Source: Symbiodinium sp. CCMP2592 (lineage: Eukaryota > Sar > Dinophyceae > Suessiales > Symbiodiniaceae). From it: a stretch of 64,000 nucleotides of DNA. How positions within the stretch are numbered: position 1 is the first letter of the stretch; each line of letters begins with the position of its first letter. Positions 1 through 6,778 of this stretch are shown in pieces. A model generated the notes under the pieces. It saw only the letters and a list, made by a program, of their open reading frames with translations, searched no databases and was not told where the DNA came from. The translations under genes and the position numbers were made by a program. The stretch covers positions 1-64,000 of the forward strand of contig CAJNDT010006153.1 in NCBI GenBank assembly GCA_905221615.1, written 5' to 3'.

Positions 1-305
1 GATGTGCAATACTGCGTCGATTGTGCCAAGTCCAATGTGCCGCAATGAGGCAATTCAAAGGTTGATGTTTGCCGACGCCCTTGAGTAGGGCGTGTCGGGA
101 GGCTTCGTTGTCGCAGCATTGAACGTAGAACTGATCCAGCCACGGTTCGAAGACCAACGGTGCCAGTATCGCTACCCATGCTTCGAGAAGGTAGATGAAG
201 GCCTGGTCGGAGGCAAACTGTCGAACAAGTAGTGAAGGAAGACGACCCTGGAAGTAGGCGGCGGTTTGCACGTCACCGTGGTGGAAGCAAACCGCCGCCC
301 AGCCG
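1..305 (-). pseudogene. RNase H C-terminal half, out of frame with the pol ORF
   Basis: On the minus strand a frame different from the main pol ORF runs from copy 1 of the 137-bp duplication through EAWVAILAPLVFEPW and then QCCDNEASRHAL to the window edge. A DNxxA motif of this kind is the expected late RNase H aspartate, so this is the natural continuation of the domain begun in ORF1. The duplication separates the two halves by a frameshift. The frame is still open at base 1. Confidence 0.7.
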
Positions 306-442
306 TCGCTACCCATGCTTCGAGAAGGTAGATGAAGGCCTGGTCGGAGGCAAACTGTCGAACAAGTAGTGAAGGAAGACGACCCTGGAAGTAGGCGGCG
401 GTTTGCACGTCACCGTGGTGGAAGCAAACCGCCGCCCAGCCG
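169..442. repeat. 137-bp exact tandem duplication inside the RNase H domain
   Basis: Bases 169-305 and 306-442 read identically, with a sharp break on either side. As 137 is not a multiple of three, reading through the second copy shifts the frame. The pol ORF then ends at a TAG at 172-174 instead of continuing through RNase H. It could be a recent duplication in this copy or an assembly error. Confidence 0.9.
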
Positions 443-3312
443 TTTTCGATGTCGGACGTCGACTTTGAGTCCCAATTCGGGATGTCGCTGTCTCCCGGCT
501 TGTAGATGGTGGAGCCAAGCCGGAAGTATGCGTCCGTATAGATGACGCTGTATGTCGGCTTGGTCGGTGTGCGTGGTATCGTCATTGGTCGGCAGTGCTG
601 TATGATGTCCTTGAGGGCGAGCAGTGATGAGCGCGTGGGCTTGTCGAGGGCATGTGAGTAGGAGTGAGCTCGAGAATAAAGTGCCTTCAGGGCCGCTCGG
701 CCCACCTTGCCAAATAGTCTCCCAGTCAGGAAGTTGCACTTCCCGGCCATCTTCCTGGCTTGCTCGGGGGACAATGACGAAGTAGCCAGGTGTGTGTCGA
801 TTTGTCTACACATGTTTTCGACTCTCTTTGGACAAGGTGTGAGGACCAAGTGATCGTCGTCGGATGAAATGATGACTCCTTGTATACGATGTGCTGTTTG
901 CGGTGGTTGACGTTTACTGGGCTTCATCGATATCTGGAGACATCCGTTGTACTCCTCGAAGGACTCGAAGCTGCCTTTGGCGAGGTCGGAGTCTTCCATA
1001 GATCCGTAGTCGTCGACGTAGTGCATGGCTGGAGACAAGATCATCGTTCGGCTGCATGCCACGAGAATGTCGCCGAATCGATTGTAAGACCAGACACTTG
1101 CGGCCGATCCGAAAAGAAGGACATTGTGGCTCCACAGCGTTGGGCCGTCCGGGGTCAGCAACATCACATAGGCTTCTCGAGGATCACGAAGTGGAAGTTG
1201 GCGATAAGCCCCGTCGTGGTCATGTCCCCAAACAGACAAGGGTTTCGAGTGATCGGTTCGGAGTGTAGCGAGTCCCAAGGAAATAAAGTGGTCGGGTGTG
1301 TGATGGTACGGTTGGTCGTGCATGGTGCAGGTCGCATTGTGGCCACTCCGGCGCCAATCTTCGCCTCGTCGGACTTTGTTGTTGCCATCGCTGCCGGTCT
1401 GTTCGATGCTGAAAGCCATGGCGATGTAGGGATCGGAGTGTGGTAGTGGTAACAGGGCTCGATGTTTCCCTTTTGGTGGTACCGTGGCGGCGCGAGGCCA
1501 CCAGTCGGGGGCTTGATAAGGTCCGTTCATGCGTCCCATGTCGACTTCGGCCAGGATTTCATCCAGCATCAGTTCCCAATGTTCGTCGACGGAATTCTTC
1601 TCGATCTTGTCGTGGATGTACTGTCGGTTCTTGTCACCAAACTCGTCGATCGGTGTGGGTTCGAGATATTTAAGGTCTTGTCGAACGTGCCAGTTGATGC
1701 CTGGGGTCAACTTGCCCATCAAGGGGAAACCTTCGGAGAGTTCGCGATATATCAGCTCTGTTTGTGGGTATTGGATCAGTCGTAGTAAGTGAACGAGTAC
1801 TGGGATCTGTGTGACTGAATCCTTGTGTCGGTATGCTCGTTGTACGTGTTCTGGGAGTGTGTGATACCAGGCCATGGTGTAATCCTCCATGTCTTCGACG
1901 AGCTCGCGGATGTCGGCGATGATCGCTTTCTGGAAATCTACGAGTGGGTGAAACACATGTCGATGTTGTAGACACCACTCGAGGGTAGGATCCAGTGGCT
2001 TCGGAGCCAAGTGTGTGTCGCGATGAAGTGCCCAATCGAGGTGTTCTGTCCAGGAGAACTGAGGCATGTAGTTGTGTGTCGTGGAACGAGGAGGAGGACC
2101 GAAAGGGACTTTGTGGTGTAGCCACAAGGCAGTAATCTGTTGGAGAGCCGAAGATCGTGGTGTGTCGGGGATGGTCGCGTTGACGGTCCCGAGAAGCAGC
2201 AGGAACATGATCCAAACTGCCGTGGGGAGATGCCAAGAGTTGCCTAAAGCAACGCATCGTTTGGTTTCGTCGCCCTGGGCGAGTGTGGCGGTGTAGTCCA
2301 GCGGTAGACCTTGAAGTTGTTCTCGAAGTGTGGCGGGTGCTGTAGACCATGTGCCATCGGGCAATGTCACCAAGAACTGCTCCTCGTACTGCCACACGCG
2401 GTACCGACGATTGTCCTGTTCCCATCGTTGCCACGCATCATGTGAAGTCGAGCGATCTCGGAGATGTGTAGGCGGATCTCGGCCCGTAGTCGATGTTGAT
2501 GGTGTAGTCAAGCAATGGAAAAGTTTCCTGTCGCTATGGAGGCATGGGGGAAGGGAGTAGTCCTTCGTCTTGATGTGTGTCTGCAATTCCTTAGCGATCG
2601 GGTTATGGAGTCGGTGCCATGTTCCCTCAAGTTTCCAGTCCAAGGACCAAGGTGTGAGTCGTGGAAGGCGTTCCTCAATGATGTTCCAAGGGATCGATGT
2701 CCACCACAGCCGCTTCCGGTGCATGATTCCGGCGTCGGCTGCATCGACGACTATGGGGTCCATACTCAGTGGCGATGTGAGCTCAAGCAAGTTGTCGTGA
2801 ACATCCGGGTGAGGAACCACGTTCTCGAAGATCGTTTCAATGGCGATGCCAGTGAAGCGTTTCCGGAGTTGGTGTTCGATGCCTACCATGTGACTGAAAA
2901 GCCAACCCGATGTGCCCTCGGAGCCTGGGGGTCGGTGACGCAAGTTCGAAAAATCGGGGCAAGGTGGTCCAGCGGTTATCACCATTATGTATTGTTGATG
3001 GAGAGTAGCAGAATCGATGTGCTCCGCGACGGACTCGATGTCGAACTGTGTCACGTCCCCCATTTGTATGGATCCGAAGTGTTGTGAGGTAAACTGTGCA
3101 CATTCGAGGTCGATCTCCCAAGAAAGGGTCAGGAGGATGTGCCCATTGATTCGTCGTAGTGCTTCGGAGGCAATCCCGATACCATCGAAGAAGGACAGGT
3201 GCACCACCGGTAAGGTGCCGACCAGCTCGTAGCACAATGTACAAGTTCGGTCGTGTAACTCTGTCGGTCGATGGTCGGCTCCAGGGTCGGTAGACCCTGG
3301 GCCGTGCTGTCC
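172..3312 (-). CDS. Pol: C5-cytosine methyltransferase - reverse transcriptase - RNase H (ORF1), expressed from a TAG readthrough frame
   Basis: The frame is open from the TAG that ends ORF2. Counting from the TTG at 3237, the methyltransferase covers about residues 10-345: motif I FFDGIGI (16-22), motif IV PPCPDFS with the catalytic Cys near 93, motif VI ENV (138-140), motif VIII HRKR (173-176) and motif X GNS (332-334). After a linker comes the RT, with the motif A stretch HDHDGAYRQLP near 670, motif B around LLFGSAASVW near 710 and the catalytic YVDD near 740. RNase H begins with IYTDAYF near 900 and is cut by the 137-bp duplication; the last ~43 residues are frameshifted. The first ATG is residue 59, inside the methyltransferase, so neither TTG nor that ATG is a convincing start. 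The enzyme should copy element RNA. The methyltransferase could modify element or host DNA; its activity is inferred from intact motifs only. Confidence 0.85.
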   Translation of the reverse strand, partial: GQHGPGSTDPGADHRPTELHDRTCTLCYELVGTLPVVHLSFFDGIGIASEALRRINGHILLTLSWEIDLECAQFTSQHFGSIQMGDVTQFDIESVAEHIDSATLHQQYIMVITAGPPCPDFSNLRHRPPGSEGTSGWLFSHMVGIEHQLRKRFTGIAIETIFENVVPHPDVHDNLLELTSPLSMDPIVVDAADAGIMHRKRLWWTSIPWNIIEERLPRLTPWSLDWKLEGTWHRLHNPIAKELQTHIKTKDYSLPPCLHSDRKLFHCLTTPSTSTTGRDPPTHLRDRSTSHDAWQRWEQDNRRYRVWQYEEQFLVTLPDGTWSTAPATLREQLQGLPLDYTATLAQGDETKRCVALGNSWHLPTAVWIMFLLLLGTVNATIPDTPRSSALQQITALWLHHKVPFGPPPRSTTHNYMPQFSWTEHLDWALHRDTHLAPKPLDPTLEWCLQHRHVFHPLVDFQKAIIADIRELVEDMEDYTMAWYHTLPEHVQRAYRHKDSVTQIPVLVHLLRLIQYPQTELIYRELSEGFPLMGKLTPGINWHVRQDLKYLEPTPIDEFGDKNRQYIHDKIEKNSVDEHWELMLDEILAEVDMGRMNGPYQAPDWWPRAATVPPKGKHRALLPLPHSDPYIAMAFSIEQTGSDGNNKVRRGEDWRRSGHNATCTMHDQPYHHTPDHFISLGLATLRTDHSKPLSVWGHDHDGAYRQLPLRDPREAYVMLLTPDGPTLWSHNVLLFGSAASVWSYNRFGDILVACSRTMILSPAMHYVDDYGSMEDSDLAKGSFESFEEYNGCLQISMKPSKRQPPQTAHRIQGVIISSDDDHLVLTPCPKRVENMCRQIDTHLATSSLSPEQARKMAGKCNFLTGRLFGKVGRAALKALYSRAHSYSHALDKPTRSSLLALKDIIQHCRPMTIPRTPTKPTYSVIYTDAYFRLGSTIYKPGDSDIPNWDSKSTSDIENGWAAVCFHHGDVQTAAYFQGRLPSLLVRQFASDQAFIYLLEAWVATAGRRFASTTVTCKPPPTSRVVFLHYLFDSLPPTRPSSTFSKHG

Positions 3313-3315
3313 CTA
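3277..3315 (-). promoter_or_regulatory. Candidate stop-codon readthrough signal: TAG plus downstream stem-loop
   Basis: The ORF2 stop (TAG, 3313-3315) is followed in frame by GGA CAG. Twelve nt after the TAG lies a perfect 8-bp hairpin (3281-3300) with arms CCAGGGTC and GACCCTGG and loop TACC. With one bulged A the stem gains GGC/GCC and then starts 9 nt after the stop. Stop, short spacer and stable structure is the layout used by gammaretroviral gag-pol readthrough. The downstream frame has no ATG before its first domain. Confidence 0.7.
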
Positions 3316-4638
3316 TTTCTTGCCGGACTTACCGGATTTGCCCTTCTTGCCGGCGCCTTTCGAGCCTTTGTCTCCCTTCGCGTTCCAAGGAGGTCGTGTT
3401 TGAGATACATGAGGAGCCGGGTTCAGTGGCAGGGTCGGTGATGGTGTCGGAGTAAAGAAAGTCGGCGTCGTAGGAGATGTCCATGCTTGTGTCGGGGTGG
3501 CTTGCCAAGAAGACATGGCCTGTGTGGTCCACGTAGGTGTCGAAGGTTGCCATGAGCGCCATGGTGTAGTCGGATTGGACCAGGGTTGTCGATATCGCCG
3601 TCCTTGTCCTGGAGGTGACCACTTCTGCTGATATCCTTTTCCTTTCCCTTTCGGGGTCTGTTCGGCGCCTTTGCCGAATCGCTGTTTCTTCGACAGCGGT
3701 TGTTGTATGACGTCGTTGACTCTGGTGAGGTCGTTGATGAGGTCGTCGGTGATCGCTTGGAAGGTCTCGTTAGATCGCATGCGCATGGCGATGTCCCAAG
3801 AGAATTCTTCCCAAAGGCTCTTCACGTTGTTAATGCGTTGTGAATGTTTGCGTACGAGACGAATGAACCAATCGACGTATTTGTTGACGACCGTCTCGGA
3901 GGCATACTTAATGAGGATCCAGGCCCATCGGATTGCCTCGATCGCGTCTATGAGCATCCATTGGCCTCGCACATCCCACTCATCGTGTGATTTCTCGGTG
4001 ATGTTATTGCGCTCGTCGAGGACCAGTTTCTTCTCGTGCGTATCCTTCTTCCTGGCCGAGTTGATCGTGTCGAAGCTAGTCCAGATCCTTTGTGACACTA
4101 TCTCGCCAAGTGCTGTGGCGGTGTACATCTTCGATGTATGGTGCTCGTGATACATCCGAGCGAGTACCTTCTCCGCCCCGACTAGATTCTTCTCGGGGAA
4201 CTGGCGTCGTTCGCCGTCCACGGTGATGCTATTGTAATCCTCGACCAGTTTGTTGTAGACACCCGTCGGGAGAGTCTTGGGGACGACGTCTTTGTCGGTG
4301 TGGGACGAAGTAGTAGTGGTCGGCAAGGTCGGGGAAGCTGAAGGTGTCGGAGTTGTCGTAGCAGCATGGTAAGCGAGTCGGGCAGACTGAGTGAGTACCA
4401 TCCACTGGGCGGTGAGGGCGTCTTCGTCGGTGTCATCTCCGAGCTTGAACTCCACGCCCCCCGCCTTGGCGCCCGCCTTGAGCTTCGTGATCACATCTTT
4501 GATGCTCGCGTCATCCTTGAGGTACGTGCCGATGGTCGCATGAGACTTCAAGCCGAGTTTGGCCAAGTATCGGGCTACAACATCTGTAGTCAGGTCGATG
4601 CCGGCTAAGTCGGCCGCGTCCTGAAGTGGATTGCTCAT
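3313..4638 (-). CDS. Gag-like protein with Lys/Gly-rich tail (ORF2)
   Basis: The 441-aa protein starts at an ATG and has no match that I recognise. Three parts can be seen: an N-terminal region of about 100 residues with alternating acidic and Lys-rich helices, a Thr/Pro/Ser linker with repeated TPT and a charged helical middle; then a Pro/Trp/Gln/Gly-rich region (around WSPPGQGRRYRQPW); and finally a tail of Gly-Lys-Ser repeats. No zinc knuckle is present. Position just upstream of pol, the shared frame with ORF1 and the basic nucleic-acid-binding tail all suggest a capsid/nucleocapsid role. That role is inferred from context. Confidence 0.7.
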   Translation of the reverse strand: MSNPLQDAADLAGIDLTTDVVARYLAKLGLKSHATIGTYLKDDASIKDVITKLKAGAKAGGVEFKLGDDTDEDALTAQWMVLTQSARLAYHAATTTPTPSASPTLPTTTTSSHTDKDVVPKTLPTGVYNKLVEDYNSITVDGERRQFPEKNLVGAEKVLARMYHEHHTSKMYTATALGEIVSQRIWTSFDTINSARKKDTHEKKLVLDERNNITEKSHDEWDVRGQWMLIDAIEAIRWAWILIKYASETVVNKYVDWFIRLVRKHSQRINNVKSLWEEFSWDIAMRMRSNETFQAITDDLINDLTRVNDVIQQPLSKKQRFGKGAEQTPKGKGKGYQQKWSPPGQGRRYRQPWSNPTTPWRSWQPSTPTWTTQAMSSWQATPTQAWTSPTTPTFFTPTPSPTLPLNPAPHVSQTRPPWNAKGDKGSKGAGKKGKSGKSGKK

Positions 4639-4810
4639 GTTCGTCGAGAGATTCGGACTCGGGCAAAAATTGCTCTAATGAAAGGTCAGGCTGACGTGAC
4701 ATGTCTTCGTTGGCAACTCGAGGTGACATGAGGTCTGCATCGAGCTTTTTGCGTTCGGATGATCGGGACGAAGCCGGTGACACATCGCCGAGGCGGAAGT
4801 CAGTCGGCTA
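4639..4810 (-). other. Intercistronic gap ORF3-ORF2
   Basis: This gap of 172 nt holds one copy of the covarying hairpin, starting 8 nt after the ORF3 TGA. Just before the ORF2 ATG the minus strand reads GCCCGAGTCCGAATC (4654-4668), similar to the CCCGA-rich stretches in front of ORF3 and ORF4. Confidence 0.6.
4778..4802 (-). promoter_or_regulatory. Intercistronic covarying hairpin, copy 1
   Basis: On the plus strand the arms TGAC and GTCA flank a 17-nt core, ACATCGCCGAGGCGGAA. The core itself contains the self-complementary CGCC/GGCG. It lies 8 nt downstream of the tyrosine-recombinase stop. Confidence 0.65.
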
Positions 4811-6361
4811 TCAGTCCTCATCCTCATCGGGCTGTGCGTCGGCGAAGGCTTGTGCCTCGAGTAATCTGAAACATCGTTTGCATTTTGGGCCTGATGGTTC
4901 GCGATACTCGCGGCGATGCGGTGCAAAACCGTATGGCCATCCGCAAATTGTGTGCCAATGTGTGTTATCGCAGGATGATTCGGAGATTCCCGGTAAGTGC
5001 ACGATCTTAGTTAAGGAGTTCACAACCCAGAATTTGGTACGGAGAGTCTCGAGGTATTGTGCGACCATCTCACGGACTTGTTCGGGCTTGTTCGGGGTCT
5101 CGGGCCTGTGGAACTCATCGCCTCGGTGCAAGGGGGACTCTTGTACATAAACTTTGATAGCATCACTGCCCCATCGACCTATCAGTTGAACGGTGTCCAG
5201 TGGGAAACCTCGTCGTGTGAGCATCTGAGATCCAGATACTCGACAGACATGCTCGCAGAACCGATCGAGTAAGGCTCCGTTCGGTCCCATGCGAGTCATC
5301 GAGGTCCCAGTAGCAGAGATCACAGAGCGAAAGATGTCGATGGTCTGATGATGATCAAGTGGTTGTCCGTCCGTGCCAGGAAAGAGGGGGCCGTCTCGAG
5401 AGCATCCTAGTGATTGTAGAAGGTCAAGATGTCGTTGTAGTGCGTGAAAGGGGCATAGTCGTGGAGATGTCGAACAGCAGCATGGGTGTGATCTGGTCAC
5501 GCACAAACCCACAATGTCCGTCTTCGTGCACGGCAGGGTGATGAACGCGGTGCGTCCGGCGTGTGTGATCTCCACCCACGCCTGGCCGAAAGTCACCGAA
5601 GCTGCCTCGATGCCTCGCAGTAGCCACCAGCAGCAGATGATTACCATGTCCACTCGATGTCGTAGTCGTCGTGCCCACGGATGGGGACCATCGAAGTCTT
5701 CGTCTGCGGGTCGTACTGGTAGTCGTGCAATGTCCTCGACGACGAAGGAGTCCTTGAGTTTAGCAGGTCCTCGTCCCCGTTCGACGGCCCTTTCGACTTG
5801 TTTCATCTTGAGGCAGACTTCGGGTGGCACCGAGGTACAAGTCTGTGCCACGTGCTCTTGTCGGGCTTGGCTGAAGATCTGCTTCGCGGACTTGTAACCT
5901 CCCGATCGCAAACTGGCACCGATCGCGTCAACCAGTCGCACCGAGAGTGGCAATGGATCGAGATCCCACGCATCGGCGAGAGCAGTCCAAAGCTTCCACC
6001 TCGAATCTCGAGACTTCTGTGTCGTCATCGCGTAGGTATTGGTCTGGAGGTCCTCCAAGGAAGCTCTTCGTTGTTCTGGTTTGGCTGCTTCGAGTGCCCT
6101 GGCTAAGGAACCTCGGGATGAAGGGTTACACCGAGGTAAATCTCGTCTCCGCACCGGCACGACTTCGCGTGGCATCGGTCTGCGATCGAGTGCCGACCGT
6201 AGTCTGTCTAGGTCAAGTCGGCTTGGGGCAATCTCCACGAGGACATTTTCGGATGTTCCCCGGAGTTTCTCGGGTGTATTGATCCCGCGTTTGGCCAACT
6301 CGGGTGCCAAAGCGGTCAAGTCGTGTGATCGCAGGAGCGCAAGCACATCTGCGAACGACAT
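4811..6361 (-). CDS. Tyrosine recombinase / integrase (ORF3)
   Basis: The 516-aa ORF has an ATG start and TGA stop. The catalytic set of the tyrosine recombinase family is in order: Arg249 in WWLLRGIEAAS, Lys280 in PCTKTD, His371-x-x-Arg374 in HVCRVSGSQ, Trp397 in IGRWGSD (where many relatives have His) and the nucleophile Tyr405 in IKVYVQESP. Residues 1-230 would form the helical DNA-binding part. The C-terminal ~80 residues add a Cys/His cluster (CGWPYGFAPHRR, CKRCF) and an acidic end. Such enzymes integrate the circular DNA copy of DIRS-type elements by site-specific strand exchange through a 3'-phosphotyrosine. No mutated catalytic residue is seen, so the enzyme may be active. Confidence 0.85.
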   Translation of the reverse strand: MSFADVLALLRSHDLTALAPELAKRGINTPEKLRGTSENVLVEIAPSRLDLDRLRSALDRRPMPREVVPVRRRDLPRCNPSSRGSLARALEAAKPEQRRASLEDLQTNTYAMTTQKSRDSRWKLWTALADAWDLDPLPLSVRLVDAIGASLRSGGYKSAKQIFSQARQEHVAQTCTSVPPEVCLKMKQVERAVERGRGPAKLKDSFVVEDIARLPVRPADEDFDGPHPWARRLRHRVDMVIICCWWLLRGIEAASVTFGQAWVEITHAGRTAFITLPCTKTDIVGLCVTRSHPCCCSTSPRLCPFHALQRHLDLLQSLGCSRDGPLFPGTDGQPLDHHQTIDIFRSVISATGTSMTRMGPNGALLDRFCEHVCRVSGSQMLTRRGFPLDTVQLIGRWGSDAIKVYVQESPLHRGDEFHRPETPNKPEQVREMVAQYLETLRTKFWVVNSLTKIVHLPGISESSCDNTHWHTICGWPYGFAPHRREYREPSGPKCKRCFRLLEAQAFADAQPDEDED

Positions 6362-6607
6362 GAGGTGGGGCTTCGGGCAAGGTTCGGGAACCGTGGGCTA
6401 AGTCGCTGGTAGTTTCGGGCCACGGGATCCACAGAACTGTGGAAACTCTGAGACGTGAGGCGTAAGAGAGCGATAACAAGAAAGTCTAATTATGCAAGAG
6501 CTCGGCATTTGTTTTGTCATCGATGTGCCAATCGAGAGTCCTCGAGCTTTGAGCTGGGGGATCGGGTTACAAGCTTCGAAATGTACAGAGCCGCATCCCT
6601 TCCAGTA

Positions 6608-6633
6608 TCGCACATCGCCGAGGCGGAAAGCGA
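6608..6633 (-). promoter_or_regulatory. Intercistronic covarying hairpin, copy 2
   Basis: Arms TCGC/GCGA flank the same core with one extra A (18 nt). The arms differ from those of every other copy, yet pair. Confidence 0.65.
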
Positions 6634-6721
6634 AACCGAAGAGGACGGGTTGTCGAAGCGGCACCGGCGCGGTGCGATAAAGTCGGGTGAATAACCCGAG
6701 TCGACACTGTCGGGTATCAGA

Positions 6722-6750
6722 ACACTAACGTCGCCGAGGCGGAATAGTGT
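6722..6750 (-). promoter_or_regulatory. Intercistronic covarying hairpin, copy 3
   Basis: This copy has the longest arms, ACACTA/TAGTGT (6 bp), around a 17-nt core with a single A-to-G change (ACGTCGCCGAGGCGGAA). It begins 28 nt after the ORF4 TAG. Confidence 0.7.
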
Positions 6751-6778
6751 CTGTTTCCCGTGTGGGTCGATGTAGCGG

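Larger units (their letters stand above)
6362..6778 (-). other. Intercistronic gap ORF4-ORF3 with two hairpin copies
   Basis: This gap of 417 nt contains no convincing gene; small open frames here look accidental. It holds hairpin copies 2 and 3. Immediately before the ORF3 ATG the minus strand has CCCGAACCTTGCCCGAAG (6370-6387), closely matching the stretch before ORF4. Confidence 0.6.

Noticed and set aside
309..518. Small minus-strand frame ending in the same peptide as pol
   Set aside because: It is produced by the 137-bp duplication: the same DNA is read in the shifted frame.
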